Below, piece after piece: positions 1-10,902 of a stretch of DNA of 64,000 nucleotides. The position numbers and the translations under genes were made by a program. The DNA comes from Cryobacterium melibiosiphilum (GTDB lineage: Bacteria > Actinomycetota > Actinomycetes > Actinomycetales > Microbacteriaceae). The notes below the pieces were generated by a model. The model had not been told where the DNA came from. It saw only the letters and a program-made list of their open reading frames with translations, and ran no database searches. The stretch lies in NCBI RefSeq assembly GCF_003602235.1, contig NZ_QZVS01000094.1:79537-143536 (forward strand). The letters are read 5' to 3'. The number at the start of each line of letters is the position of its first letter. The first letter of the stretch is position 1.

Positions 1-629
1 GGCCGCGGCGAGCGGTGCCACGGTCGTGACGCAGCGCGTCGCGGTGCTCGAGATGATGCGCTGGGGGCGCCAGGCGGTGATCGTCTCGACGACGCTCGCC
101 GCCTGCTTCACGCCGCGATGGGTCAGCGGGCGGCTACTGTCCGGGCCGTCCCAGCTGCGCGGAACGGCCTTGCCGTGCCGCAGCGCGATGAGCGCGAAGG
201 TGCGCGTCACGCCGGCGTCGACGAGGCGTTCGAAGGACTCGAGAATCTCCACGTCGGGCTTGTAGCTGAGATAGGTACGCGCCTTCTTGATGGTCACCCA
301 CTCGATGGCGGCCACCTCGCCGTTGGGCACGAAGGTCGAGCGCTGGATCGCTTCCGGGCTGACCTCCGCCGCCCAGTAGTGCACGATCTTGTCGCGGCCG
401 TCGCTGAGCGGGTAGGTGCTGATGCCGAGCGGCACTCCGAGGGCGAGGTCGAGACCGGTCTCCTCCTGCACCTCGCGCACGGCGGTACGCGGCAGGGATT
501 CGCCCGGGTCGACCTTGCCCTTGGGAATGGTGACATCGCCGTGTACGGTGCGGTGGATCAGCAGGATCAGGATGCGTCCTTCGACCAGGCGCCAGCACAC
601 GGCGCCAGCGGCGAAGACTGCCGGTTCAC

Positions 630-633
<4 letters not shown>
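1..633 (-). CDS. NUDIX hydrolase-histidine phosphatase fusion (MutT1-like), 3' end cut by the window
   Basis: Reading from the ATG at 633 gives at least 211 residues. Residues ~1-140 form a NUDIX domain with the box starting at G39 and containing [12 protein letters not shown] histidine-phosphatase domain follows, with its RHG signature at 152-154 (ALRHGKA); the rest lies outside the window. This NUDIX plus phosphatase order is that of mycobacterial MutT1, which hydrolyses 8-oxo-dGTP and diadenosine polyphosphates; the exact substrate here is inferred. The ATG overlaps the ppk stop (ATGA, 4 bp), so the gene is translationally coupled to polyphosphate kinase and is the last visible member of that minus-strand operon. 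Confidence 0.88.
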
Positions 634-2807
<2,174 letters not shown>

Positions 2808-2863
2808 CTGACCATCCTTACACCGTGCGCCGCGCTCATTAGCCGATCTGGGTGAACATTCCG

Positions 2864-3802
2864 CTAACCCGTGCTGTGCTCGCCCCTGCGGCGGTACTGC
2901 ACGTCGATCGTGAAGTCGGTGAATCCGAGCGAGCGATACAGGTGCACCGGGCCGAGGCTGTCCGCCTCCACGTAAAGCGCCGCGGTGCGGCAGCCACGTT
3001 CCCGCAACCGGGCGAGTCCGGCCTGCATCAGCGTGCGCCCGAGACCCTGTCCGGCAGCATCCGGATGCACGCCGATGACGTAGATCTCACCGAGGTCAGC
3101 CTCGACCTTGAGCCAGTTGTAACCGACCAGGCGTCCCAAGGCATCGCGCACGACCAGAAAATCGCCGGCCTCAAACCACGGTTCGTGCTGCCGGTCCGCG
3201 AGGTCGGAGAGGGTCATGCTGCCCTGCTCCGGGTGGTCGGCGAACACGAGGGCGTTCAGCTCCACCCAATCGGCGTCATCACGGCCCGGGCGGAAGGCCT
3301 CGATCGCGGGGCCGGGGGCCTCCGTCGGCCCAACCTCGCTCGGGGGCGCCTCGGGCGCGTCGCCGAGCCCGAGGCGCAGCTGCAGCAGGGTTCGTGCGGC
3401 GTCGAATTGGTAACGATCTGCCAGCGCCCGCGCGCCGGGGTGGTCACCGTGGGCCCAGGCGGTGCTCACGGCGTTCAGGCCGCCGCCATTCGCGTCGTCG
3501 AGCACCACGTTCAGCAGGGCCGTCGCGACGCCCTGGCGGCGGTGATCGGGGTGCACGACCAGATCGAGCTCGCCGCTGCCGAGCACCACGAGCGCGGTGT
3601 CCAGGGCGACGGAATCAATGTCGGCCGTCGCGATCCACGCCCGGCGGGTTCCGGCCGCGAGGTCGAACAGCGCCTGCTCGTTGAGTGGGGCATAACCGTC
3701 GACGTGTTCCGCCGCGGTGGCGAGCTGCTGCACGCGGGCCGCGGAGGCGGCATCCGCATAACTGATGGCGTTGAGGCGGGGCTGGGGGCTGAAGCTAGGC
3801 AA
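2864..3802 (-). CDS. mshD: mycothiol synthase (tandem GNAT acetyltransferase)
   Basis: A 312-residue protein with two GNAT folds. Each has an acetyl-CoA loop: [15 protein letters not shown] near residue 83 and [15 protein letters not shown] near 253. MshD acetylates Cys-GlcN-Ins in the last step of mycothiol synthesis, and the two-domain form at ~310 aa is typical. It overlaps the end of the upstream regulator by 8 bp. The glnR-mshD pair is the same as Rv0818-Rv0819 in Mycobacterium tuberculosis, which supports both calls and indicates a mycothiol-using actinobacterium. Confidence 0.93.
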   Translation of the reverse strand: MPSFSPQPRLNAISYADAASAARVQQLATAAEHVDGYAPLNEQALFDLAAGTRRAWIATADIDSVALDTALVVLGSGELDLVVHPDHRRQGVATALLNVVLDDANGGGLNAVSTAWAHGDHPGARALADRYQFDAARTLLQLRLGLGDAPEAPPSEVGPTEAPGPAIEAFRPGRDDADWVELNALVFADHPEQGSMTLSDLADRQHEPWFEAGDFLVVRDALGRLVGYNWLKVEADLGEIYVIGVHPDAAGQGLGRTLMQAGLARLRERGCRTAALYVEADSLGPVHLYRSLGFTDFTIDVQYRRRGEHSTG

Positions 3803-4484
3803 CGGAGTTGGGGACCCGTTCGTCGTTTTCTTCGTGCAGGTTGAAGCGGTAGCCCACGTTGCGCACGGTGCCGATCAAAGATTCCTGGTCACCGAGCTTG
3901 GCGCGCAGCCGCCGCACGTGCACGTCGACGGTGCGGGTGCCCCCGAAGTAGTCGTAGCCCCACACCTCGCTCAGCAGCTGCTCGCGGGTGAACACGCGAC
4001 TGGGATGCGCGGCCAGAAAGCGCAGCAGCTCGAACTCCTTATAGGTGAGGTCGAGCGGTTTGCCGTGCACCTTCGCCGAATAGCTGGCCTCGTCGATGAC
4101 GACGCCGGCAGCCCGAATCGTGTTGCTGGTTTCGGTGCGGGCCGCACGTCCCGCGGCGAGGCGGATGCGGGCATCCACTTCGGCGGGCCCGGCGGTGTCG
4201 AGCACGACGTCGTCGACGCCCCAGTCCGGGGACACGGCGGCGAGGCCGCCCTCGGTGATCACGAGCAGGAGCGGCACCGAAATGCCGGTCGTGCGCAGAA
4301 TCTGGCACAGCGATTTCGCGGCGGCGAGACTCACTCGGGCGTCAACCAGAATGAGGTCCGATTCGGGCGCGGCGATGAGCTGATCCGCCTGTGCCGGAAT
4401 GTAGCGCGTGCTGTGCGACAGCAGGGCAAGGGCGGGGAGTACGTCACTGTGGACCGCCGAGGTAAGGATCAAAAGCTGCGCCAC
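3795..4484 (-). CDS. glnR: GlnR-like OmpR-family transcriptional regulator
   Basis: A 229-residue two-domain regulator: receiver-like residues 1-115 and a winged-helix DNA-binding domain at 125-220 with the recognition segment [17 protein letters not shown]. The receiver keeps an aspartate at D48 (LILVDAR) but lacks the N-terminal acidic pair that binds Mg2+ in ordinary response regulators. That is characteristic of GlnR, the phosphorylation-independent nitrogen regulator. There is no partner kinase gene. The GTG start has a GGAGG Shine-Dalgarno 4 nt upstream, and a TAGGAT-like -10 lies further up. Naming as GlnR rests mainly on the mshD neighbour; an unrelated orphan regulator is the alternative. 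Confidence 0.82.
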   Translation of the reverse strand: MAQLLILTSAVHSDVLPALALLSHSTRYIPAQADQLIAAPESDLILVDARVSLAAAKSLCQILRTTGISVPLLLVITEGGLAAVSPDWGVDDVVLDTAGPAEVDARIRLAAGRAARTETSNTIRAAGVVIDEASYSAKVHGKPLDLTYKEFELLRFLAAHPSRVFTREQLLSEVWGYDYFGGTRTVDVHVRRLRAKLGDQESLIGTVRNVGYRFNLHEENDERVPNSVA

Positions 4485-4554
4485 GGGGCCTCCAAACGTC
4501 TTGACGTCATCCTAGCGTGCCGAAAAATCACCCCCCGGCAGGCACAATAGAAGG

Positions 4555-4896
4555 GTGAACGTGCAGCAGAGCAACCAGCAGGGCAATGAACCGGGCGATT
4601 CCTCCGCACACCGGCAGCCCGCCGGTTCGCGCCGGAGCCAGCAGCGATCGATCGTCGCCGTCTGGCTGCTGGCCGTCGTCGGCGCGGTGCTGACGGCCGT
4701 GCTGTCCGATCCCGCCGAGCGCCTGACCTGGATCGGGCTGACCCTGGCCGGATGCACCCTGGCCACCCTCAGCCTGCAGATCGCCGCCGGCGAAAAGGTC
4801 GGCTACGTCAGCCGGGTCACCTCGAGCATCACCGGGGCGGTCGTCGTGCTCGCCGTCGCCACCGGAATCTTCGCGCTGCTGGGCCTCGGCTCGTAA
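4555..4896 (+). CDS. small integral membrane protein, unknown function
   Basis: A 113-residue product with a polar N-terminal tail (1-32, Gln/Ser/Arg-rich) and three hydrophobic segments at about 34-50, 58-77 and 90-110. I recognise no enzymatic motif. The GTG start is chosen because a CACAAT -10-like hexamer (4543-4548) ends exactly 6 nt before it, implying a leaderless transcript. It is divergent from glnR with a 70-bp gap. Function cannot be assigned. Confidence 0.7.
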   Translation: MNVQQSNQQGNEPGDSSAHRQPAGSRRSQQRSIVAVWLLAVVGAVLTAVLSDPAERLTWIGLTLAGCTLATLSLQIAAGEKVGYVSRVTSSITGAVVVLAVATGIFALLGLGS

Positions 4897-4944
4897 GCCA
4901 CTCGGTCGCTGCGCTCGCTGCCCGCGCACCACTAGACTCCAAAC

Positions 4945-5058
4945 ATGTCGCTGCTCGCAATTGAACTCTTCTTCCTGGGTCTCCTCGCACTAGCCAGCCT
5001 GTCGATCGCCTGGGTTTCCGGCCTCGTCGTGGTCAAGCTGTTCCGGGGGCAGCGGTAA
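4945..5058 (+). CDS. 37-residue single-pass membrane microprotein
   Basis: The ATG at 4945 opens a 37-codon frame ending at TAA 5056-5058. It encodes a mostly hydrophobic segment (about residues 3-30, LLAIELFFLGLLALASLSI) followed by a basic tail ending VVKLFRGQR, so one membrane helix with a positively charged end is expected. A TAGACT hexamer at 4933-4938 ends 6 nt before the ATG, matching the leaderless pattern of larger genes here. That promoter and the codon usage make it more than a chance frame. Function unknown. Confidence 0.6.
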   Translation: MSLLAIELFFLGLLALASLSIAWVSGLVVVKLFRGQR

Positions 5059-5067
5059 TCCCCATGC

Positions 5068-5793
5068 GTGAGTATTGCCGTGCGTGAACTGCCTGTCGGC
5101 CTGCCGAGCGAACTGGTTCCGCTGTCCTGGCTGATCGGAGTCTGGGAGGGTTCCGGTGTGCTCGAGTACAAGATCGGCGACGAGTCGGTCAGCCGCACCT
5201 TCGGCCACCGCCTGAGTTTCAGCCACGACGGCCTGCCGCACCTGAACTACAGCTCTTACACCTGGCTTGAGCCCGAGGAACCCGCCGACACCGAGTCGAC
5301 CGGCTCAGAAGCGACGGATGCCGCATCCCCCGACGCCCGCCCGGCCTCCTCATCGGACGCCGCCCCCGACTTCGGCACCGAGGTCGACAGCGACGGCAAG
5401 ACGCCGCTCGTCACCGAGACCGGTTACTGGCGCCTCAGCCGCACGCAGGGCGACGGCGACCCCGGGCCCGGCATGCTGCCGCCCCAGGGCGATCGCCCCT
5501 TCACCTCGGCGGCCGCGGTCGAAACCCTGCGCAACCGTGACGGCGGCTTCGACATCGAGGTCTCGCTCGTGCACCCCGGCGGCGTCGTCGAGCTCTACCT
5601 CGGCCAGGTCAAGGGCCCCCGCATCGACCTGGCGACGGATGCCGTGCTGCGCACCGCCGGTGCCAAACCCTACGTGGCTGCCACCCGCCTCTACGGGCTC
5701 GTCGACAACCACCTGCTCTGGGCCTGGGACATCGCGGCCCTCGGCCAGGACCTGCGCACCCACGCCTCCGGGCGCCTCGCCCGCGTCGAGTAG
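5068..5793 (+). CDS. nitrobindin-like heme-binding beta-barrel (FABP/DUF1794 family)
   Basis: A 241-residue protein whose N-terminus carries the family hallmark LIGVWEGSGVLEY (GxWxGxG) at about 22-34. Its C-terminus (NHLLWAWDIAA, then THASGRLARV) matches the nitrobindin barrel, where a C-terminal histidine is the axial heme ligand; the histidine in THASGR is the candidate. Nitrobindins bind ferric heme and convert peroxynitrite to nitrate. Residues ~70-110 form an acidic, disordered Asp/Glu/Ser/Ala-rich insertion between strands, longer than usual. The start is GTG, 9 nt after the microprotein stop. A TAATCC hexamer 6 nt upstream is only a weak -10. Confidence 0.85.
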   Translation: MSIAVRELPVGLPSELVPLSWLIGVWEGSGVLEYKIGDESVSRTFGHRLSFSHDGLPHLNYSSYTWLEPEEPADTESTGSEATDAASPDARPASSSDAAPDFGTEVDSDGKTPLVTETGYWRLSRTQGDGDPGPGMLPPQGDRPFTSAAAVETLRNRDGGFDIEVSLVHPGGVVELYLGQVKGPRIDLATDAVLRTAGAKPYVAATRLYGLVDNHLLWAWDIAALGQDLRTHASGRLARVE

Positions 5794-5807
5794 CTCGTAC
5801 CCGTTCA

Positions 5808-5863
5808 CGAGTGAGCATTTTCTGCACTTCCCGAGCTCGGGAAGTGCAGAAACTGCTCACTCG
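5808..5863. repeat. intergenic palindromic element, family A copy 1
   Basis: The arms are GAGTGAGCA (5809-5817) and TGCTCACTC (5854-5862). They enclose a perfect 30-bp dyad centred at 5835/5836 built on TCTGCACTTCCCGAG, separated from the outer arms by unpaired triplets. The same two words recur in the same order at 10817-10876. It lies between nitrobindin and ygfZ, so it may act as a terminator, but it lacks a clear U-tract here. Confidence 0.85.
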
Positions 5864-5958
5864 CGAGTAACGCGGGAGCTCCCGCCACTCGGCTGTCAGT
5901 TGAGCGGGGCACAATGGAGGGGTGCCCGGGTCTCGACCACCGGGCGAAAGCGAGCGTC

Positions 5959-7194
5959 ATGACCGAGGCATCCGTCACCCCCATCGTCACTCCGACCGTT
6001 TCGGGCGCCGTGTCGCCGCTGCTCGAGCTGCCGGGCGCCGTGCAGGCGCAGGGCGCCGACGCCGGCGTCGCCGCGCACTACGGCAACCCCATGATCGAGC
6101 AGCGTTCGCTGCTGGCCGGCACCGCCATCGTCGACCTGTCGCAGCGCGGCGTGCTGAGTGTGTCCGGCCCCGATCGCCTGACCTGGCTGAACTCCATCGC
6201 GAGCCAGGAGGTACGCAGCCTTGCGCCCGGGGTCGCCACCGAGATGCTGCTGCTCGACCCGTCGGGGCACCTCGAATACGCCATGCGGGTGCTCGACGAC
6301 GGCGTCGAAACCTGGCTGCTGGTTGAGGCGGCCGAACTGCCCGGCCTGCAGGCCTGGCTCGATCGCATGAAGTTCATGCTGCGGGTGCAGATCGTCGACC
6401 ACACGCTCGCCTACGCCACGATCGGCACCATGGCCAGCGCGCCGCTGGCCGTGGGCCTCGAGCCGGCCGCGCCGAACGGCGTGCCGCTCGCCTGGCTCGA
6501 CCCGTGGACCGGCGTCACCGCGGGCGGTTACCAGTACGCCGAAGCGGCCACGCACCCCGGCACGAGCTGGCACTACACCGAGGTGCTCGTGCCGCGCGAC
6601 TCGCTCGCCGCCCTGCGCGACAGCATCGCCGCCGGCACGCTCACGCACGAAGCCCCGGTCGTTCCCGCCGGCCTGCTGGCCCTGGAAGCCCTGCGTATCG
6701 CCGCGTGGCGTCCCCGCCGGGCGATGGAGGTCGACGACAAGACCCTCCCTCACGAGCTCGACTGGCTGCGCACCGCGGTGCACCTGAGCAAGGGCTGCTA
6801 CCGCGGGCAGGAGACCGTCGCCAAGGTGCACAACCTCGGCCACCCGCCGCGCCGCCTGGTCATGCTGCACCTCGACGGCTCCGAGGGCGTGCTGCCCGTG
6901 CACGGCGACCCCGTGCAGGCCGACAAGCTGCGGCCTGAGGGCGAGGCTGAACGGGTGGTTGTGGGCCAGATCACCTCGAGCGCGATCCACTACGAACTCG
7001 GCCCGATCGCCCTCGCCGTGATCAAGCGCACGGTTCCGGCCACGAGCACGCTGTACGTCGAGTCGCAGTATGCCGATTCGCAGAACGTGACGCAGACCGT
7101 GTCGATCTCGGCCAGCCAGGAGGTCATCGTGCCGCAGTCCGCGGGCAGCGTCGCCGACATCCCGCGCCTGCCCCGCCTCGGTGTTCGTCGATAG
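5959..7194 (+). CDS. ygfZ: YgfZ/GcvT-domain folate-binding protein
   Basis: This COG0354 protein carries the diagnostic KGCYRGQE motif (bases ~6790-6813) on a GcvT-like tetrahydrofolate-binding fold. YgfZ/IBA57 proteins assist assembly or repair of Fe-S enzymes. I start at the ATG at 5959 (MTEASV). The upstream in-frame ATG at 5914 overlaps a CACAAT -10-like hexamer (5910-5915) and so would not be transcribed. The encoded protein is ~411 residues with a C-terminal tail after the barrel. It is followed by gpmA after 36 bp. Confidence 0.92.
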   Translation: MTEASVTPIVTPTVSGAVSPLLELPGAVQAQGADAGVAAHYGNPMIEQRSLLAGTAIVDLSQRGVLSVSGPDRLTWLNSIASQEVRSLAPGVATEMLLLDPSGHLEYAMRVLDDGVETWLLVEAAELPGLQAWLDRMKFMLRVQIVDHTLAYATIGTMASAPLAVGLEPAAPNGVPLAWLDPWTGVTAGGYQYAEAATHPGTSWHYTEVLVPRDSLAALRDSIAAGTLTHEAPVVPAGLLALEALRIAAWRPRRAMEVDDKTLPHELDWLRTAVHLSKGCYRGQETVAKVHNLGHPPRRLVMLHLDGSEGVLPVHGDPVQADKLRPEGEAERVVVGQITSSAIHYELGPIALAVIKRTVPATSTLYVESQYADSQNVTQTVSISASQEVIVPQSAGSVADIPRLPRLGVRR

Positions 7195-7230
7195 AGCGCG
7201 CTGAGAGGGTGCGCCGCTAGAGTGGGGAGC

Positions 7231-7983
7231 ATGGCTGCTCCCTACACACTCATCCTTCTTCGGCACGGACAAAGCACGTGGAATCAGGAGAACCTGTTCA
7301 CCGGCTGGGTCGACGTTCGCCTGAGCGAACAGGGCGTCACCGAGGCCACGCGCGCCGGTGTCTTGCTGAAAGACGCGGGCCTGCTGCCCGACGTCCTGCA
7401 CACCAGCGTGCTGAGCCGCGCGATCCAGACCGCGAACCTCGCCCTCGAATCCGCCGACCGCATGTGGATCGACGTGAAGCGCTCCTGGCGTCTCAACGAG
7501 CGCCACTACGGCGGCCTGCAGGGGCTCGACAAGGCGGCCACCCAGGCCAAGTTCGGCCAGGAGCAGTTCATGCTCTGGCGTCGTTCCTATGACACCCCGC
7601 CGCCCGTGCTCGCCGACGACTCCGAGTTCTCGCAGGTGGACGACGCCCGCTACGCCGGCCTCGGCGCCGACCTGCCCCGCACCGAATGCCTCAAAGACGT
7701 CGTCGAGCGGATGCTGCCCTACTGGCACGCAGACATCACCGACGACCTGCGCGCCGGCAAGACCGTGCTCGTGACCGCCCACGGCAACTCGCTGCGCGCG
7801 CTCGTCAAGCACCTCGACGGCATCTCCGACGACGCCATCGCGGGCCTCAACATCCCCACCGGCATCCCGCTGGTCTACAAGCTCGGCGAGGATTTCATGC
7901 CGCTCGGCCCGGGGGAGTACCTCGACCCCGAAGCCGCTGCCGCCGGAGCCGCCGCCGTCGCCGCCCAGGGCGCCAGCAAGTAG
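7231..7983 (+). CDS. gpmA: 2,3-bisphosphoglycerate-dependent phosphoglycerate mutase
   Basis: A 250-residue dPGM that interconverts 3- and 2-phosphoglycerate in glycolysis. The catalytic LRHGQSTWN near the N-terminus carries the phosphohistidine. HYGGLQG, the RRSYDTPPP loop and the second histidine in [16 protein letters not shown] are all present, and length is normal for the family. The ATG is preferred over the GTG at 7222 because TAGAGT (7218-7223) ends 7 nt before it (leaderless). An Ala-rich tail closes the protein, then a strong terminator shared with the convergent phoU. Confidence 0.96.
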   Translation: MAAPYTLILLRHGQSTWNQENLFTGWVDVRLSEQGVTEATRAGVLLKDAGLLPDVLHTSVLSRAIQTANLALESADRMWIDVKRSWRLNERHYGGLQGLDKAATQAKFGQEQFMLWRRSYDTPPPVLADDSEFSQVDDARYAGLGADLPRTECLKDVVERMLPYWHADITDDLRAGKTVLVTAHGNSLRALVKHLDGISDDAIAGLNIPTGIPLVYKLGEDFMPLGPGEYLDPEAAAAGAAAVAAQGASK

Positions 7984-7999
7984 CACCGGGCTCCACGCA

Positions 8000-8035
8000 A
8001 AACCCCCCCGTTCTCGACGAGAACGGGGGGTTTTT
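8000..8035. terminator. bidirectional rho-independent terminator (gpmA / phoU)
   Basis: A near-perfect hairpin, CCCCCCGTTCTCG facing its complement, is flanked by an A-run on the left and T5 on the right. It can therefore terminate both convergent transcripts. Confidence 0.92.
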
Positions 8036-8052
8036 CTGTGCCGGTGTGCCGG

Positions 8053-8721
8053 TTAGCGGGTGTGCGCTTCGATCTCTTCCGGCTTCCAGTCGCCGGTGTA
8101 GAGGTACTGCACCTTTTTCGCGATGGAGACGGCGTGGTCTGCGAAACGCTCGTGGTAACGGCTGGCGAGGGTGGCGTCGACGGTGTCGCTCGCCTCGCCC
8201 TGCCAGGCCGCGCCGAGGACCGCGTCGAACACGCTGAGGTGCAGGGCATCCACCTTGTCGTCCTCGTTGCGGATGATGTCGGCGAGTTTCACGTCCTGCG
8301 TGGTGAGCATCTCGGTGAGCATCGTCGCAATGACGACGTCGAGCGCGCCCATCTCGGCGAAGGTGCCGCGGAGGTTCTTCGGGATCACCTTGTCGGGAAA
8401 ACGGTAGCGGGCGAGCTGGGCGATGTGCGTGGAGAGGTCGCCCATCCTTTCGAGCGAGGCGCTGATGCGCAGCGCGCTGACGACGATGCGCAGGTCGCGG
8501 GCGACCGGCTGCTGGCGGGCGAGGATGGTGATGGCGAGTTCGTCGAGTTCGATCGAGAGCTTGTCGATCTGCTCGTCGGCGCTGATCGCCTCTTCGGCGA
8601 GGGCGACATCGGACTCGTTGAACGCGCGGGTTGCGCGTTCGATAGAGACCGTGACCAGACCGGCGATCTCGGCGAGCCGGCGCTGCACCTCCGCGAGCTC
8701 CTGTTGAAATACTTCACGCAT
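8053..8721 (-). CDS. phoU: phosphate transport system regulator PhoU
   Basis: A 222-residue all-helical protein with two PhoU repeats. Metal-site motifs are recognisable: ERMGDLSTHIAQLA in the first half and RYHERFADHAVSIAKKV in the second. PhoU couples the Pst transporter to the phosphate sensor kinase and keeps the Pho regulon off in phosphate excess. It is divergent from senX3-regX3, as in mycobacteria. The start has an AGGAAGGAT Shine-Dalgarno. No pst genes are in the window. Confidence 0.96.
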   Translation of the reverse strand: MREVFQQELAEVQRRLAEIAGLVTVSIERATRAFNESDVALAEEAISADEQIDKLSIELDELAITILARQQPVARDLRIVVSALRISASLERMGDLSTHIAQLARYRFPDKVIPKNLRGTFAEMGALDVVIATMLTEMLTTQDVKLADIIRNEDDKVDALHLSVFDAVLGAAWQGEASDTVDATLASRYHERFADHAVSIAKKVQYLYTGDWKPEEIEAHTR

Positions 8722-8840
8722 GGGTGTAATCCTTCCTGTGCGCGCACATGTGCGAGCCTGTGAGACCCGCGGGCCCGAACGAGTCGGCGAGATCAGATCG
8801 TGCCGACTAAAGCTTCTTACCGGCCAATTCTGTCGACTGA

Positions 8841-8881
8841 ACGTTAACAGTTGGTGCCGGGAATCTGAACAGTGTTAACCG
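8841..8881. promoter_or_regulatory. candidate Pho-type operator between phoU and senX3
   Basis: The 221-bp divergent gap contains two pairs of related hexamers on the plus strand: CTGAAC next to GTTAAC (8837-8848) and CTGAAC-N3-GTTAAC (8866-8879). Read on the other strand they are GTTAAC/GTTCAG. They resemble half sites of actinobacterial PHO boxes (GTTCACC-like) but lack the standard 11-bp spacing. The position, between an autoregulated two-component operon and phoU, makes a RegX3 site plausible. Confidence 0.35.
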
Positions 8882-8942
8882 TACTGTGCCTAGGCAGCGG
8901 GTGCGGCAGTAAGTCCGACTGAAAGATCAGTAATCTGGACTA

Positions 8943-10097
8943 ATGGAATCGACGTGGCTGGTGCTGCTCTTATTGGCACTCGGACTGCTCGTCGGCGCCG
9001 GGTTCGTCACGCTGTTGCACATGGCCGAGCGGCAGGGACGTCGGGCGGTCAACGTCGTGCGCCCCGAGGTGCCCGACGGCATCGACCAGGTGCTTGATGC
9101 GCTCGAAAGCGCCGGCATCGTGCTCGACCCCTCGAATAACGTGATCAAGACTTCGCCGGGTGCCCTCACGATGGGGCTCGTGGTCAAGCAGCAGCTGGTG
9201 CACCCGCAGCTCACCGAACTCGTCGGCCGGGTTCGCCGTACCGGGGAGACCCTCTCGGAGGACATCGTGCTCTCCCGCGGGCCGTTCGGCGACGGGAGCA
9301 TGCGCTTCCGCGTGCGGGTGGCTCGCCTGGGCACCCGTTTTGTACTCCTCCTGGCCGAAGACCGCACCGAATCGTTCCGCCTCGACGAGGTGCGCCGGGA
9401 CTTCGTCGCCAACATCAGCCACGAACTCAAAACTCCGATCGCGGCCGTCGGCCTGCTCGCCGAGGCGCTCAGCCATGCCGCGGATGAACCGGTGCAGGTT
9501 CGCCGTTTCGCCACCCGGTTGACGACGGAGTCGGCCCGGCTCGGACGGTTGACCCAGGAGATCATCGAACTGTCCCGGTTGCAGGCGCAGGACGTGCTCG
9601 CCGAACCGGAGTACCTGTCCATCGACGACATCGTGGCGGCCGCCGTCGACCAGAACCGGGTCGTCGCCGAGATGGAACAGATCACGATCGTGATCGGCAA
9701 GAAGTCGAAGGCGCGGGTCTACGGCGACGAGCAGCTGCTGATCGTGGCGATTCACAACCTCGTGGCCAACGCCGTGCACTACTCCGGTGAGGGATCCCGC
9801 GTCGGCGTCGGCGTGCGCCGTAACCAGGGCATCGTCGAGATCACCGTGACCGACCAGGGCGTCGGCATCCCCGAAGCCGACCTCGACCGGGTGTTCGAGC
9901 GTTTCTTCCGGGTGGACTCCTCCCGGTCGCGGCACACCGGCGGCACCGGCCTCGGCCTGTCCATCGTCAAGCACGTCGTGCAGAACCACGGCGGCGACAT
10001 CCGGGTCTGGTCGCAGTCTGGCAGCGGCTCCACCTTCACCATCCGCCTCCCTGAGGCCACCCCACCCGCCTCGGCGGCGACAGGAGATACCCCGTGA
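8943..10097 (+). CDS. senX3: phosphate-sensing histidine kinase SenX3/PhoR type
   Basis: A 384-residue kinase. One N-terminal membrane segment (5-25), a PAS-like region (about 45-140), the H-box NISHELKTPI with phosphoacceptor H160, and a C-terminal ATPase domain with DQGVGIPE and TGGTGLGLSIV boxes. Length and single-TM topology match SenX3. It autophosphorylates and passes phosphate to RegX3. TAATCT (8931-8936) ends 6 nt before the ATG, so a leaderless mRNA is likely. Its stop overlaps the regX3 GTG by 4 bp, coupling kinase and regulator. Confidence 0.93.
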   Translation: MESTWLVLLLLALGLLVGAGFVTLLHMAERQGRRAVNVVRPEVPDGIDQVLDALESAGIVLDPSNNVIKTSPGALTMGLVVKQQLVHPQLTELVGRVRRTGETLSEDIVLSRGPFGDGSMRFRVRVARLGTRFVLLLAEDRTESFRLDEVRRDFVANISHELKTPIAAVGLLAEALSHAADEPVQVRRFATRLTTESARLGRLTQEIIELSRLQAQDVLAEPEYLSIDDIVAAAVDQNRVVAEMEQITIVIGKKSKARVYGDEQLLIVAIHNLVANAVHYSGEGSRVGVGVRRNQGIVEITVTDQGVGIPEADLDRVFERFFRVDSSRSRHTGGTGLGLSIVKHVVQNHGGDIRVWSQSGSGSTFTIRLPEATPPASAATGDTP

Positions 10098-10774
10098 CCC
10101 GCATCCTTTTGGTCGAAGACGAGAGCGCGCTCAGTGAACCGCTGAGCTTTCTGCTCGAACGTGAAGGGTACGAGATCACCGTGGCCGAAGACGGCCCGAG
10201 CGCGATCGCAGAGTTCGACCGGGCCGGAAGCGACCTGATCCTGCTCGACCTGATGCTCCCCGGCATCCCGGGCACCGAGGTCTGCCGGGAGATTCGCGGC
10301 CGGTCGACGGTGCCGATCATCATGCTCACGGCCAAGGACTCCGAGGTCGACATCGTCGTGGGCCTCGAGCTCGGCGCCGACGACTACGTGACCAAGCCGT
10401 ACTCCACGCGCGAGCTGCTCGCGCGCATCCGTGCGGTGCTGCGACGTCGCCTGGACGCCGGCAGCGACGACGAGAACGTGCTGAGCGCCGGCACCGTGCG
10501 CATGGACATCGAACGGCACACTGTCGCGGTGTCCGGCGAACTGGTGAATATGCCGTTGAAGGAATTCGAACTGCTCGAGTTCCTGCTGCGGAATGCCGGC
10601 CGGGTGCTGACGCGTGGCCAGCTCATCGACCGGGTCTGGGGCACGGACTACTTCGGTGACACCAAGACCCTCGACGTGCACATCAAACGCATCCGCTCAC
10701 GCATCGAGGCCACGCCGTCGAACCCCACGATGCTCGTCACCGTGCGCGGGCTCGGCTACCGCTTCGAGGCCTGA
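10094..10774 (+). CDS. regX3: response regulator RegX3
   Basis: A 226-residue OmpR-family regulator. The receiver has the acidic pair at residues 8-9 (LLVEDE), phosphoacceptor D52 (LLDLMLPG) and the conserved TKPY lysine. The winged-helix domain (~130-225) has the recognition helix TKTLDVHIKRIRSRI. Being coupled to senX3 and divergent from phoU, it is the phosphate-starvation activator. The usual binding motif is GTTCACC-like direct repeats; a loose version occurs in the phoU-senX3 gap. Confidence 0.94.
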   Translation: MTRILLVEDESALSEPLSFLLEREGYEITVAEDGPSAIAEFDRAGSDLILLDLMLPGIPGTEVCREIRGRSTVPIIMLTAKDSEVDIVVGLELGADDYVTKPYSTRELLARIRAVLRRRLDAGSDDENVLSAGTVRMDIERHTVAVSGELVNMPLKEFELLEFLLRNAGRVLTRGQLIDRVWGTDYFGDTKTLDVHIKRIRSRIEATPSNPTMLVTVRGLGYRFEA

Positions 10775-10800
10775 CCTCACCCTGCGCGCCCTCCCTGTTC

Positions 10801-10876
10801 CGCGAGTGAGCAGTTCCGCGAGTGAGCAAAAAATGCACTTCCCGGGCCCGGGAAGTGCATTTTTTGCTCACTCGCG
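10801..10876. repeat. perfect 60-bp palindrome, family A copy 2, with extra arm
   Basis: Bases 10817-10876 are an exact 30+30 palindrome centred at 10846/10847. The outer word is CGCGAGTGAGCA, then an A-run, then TGCACTTCCCGGG. A further direct copy of the outer word is at 10801-10812. It shares both words and their order with 5808-5863. It lies between the convergent ends of regX3 and lpqE, and its A/T runs would let it work as a bidirectional terminator. Confidence 0.92.
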
Positions 10877-10902
10877 TGAGGTAGACGGATGCGCGGCGCG
10901 GG

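Noticed and set aside
5896..7986. Long minus-strand frame opposite ygfZ and gpmA
   Set aside because: Shadow frame; it runs through the gpmA coding region and shows no domain.
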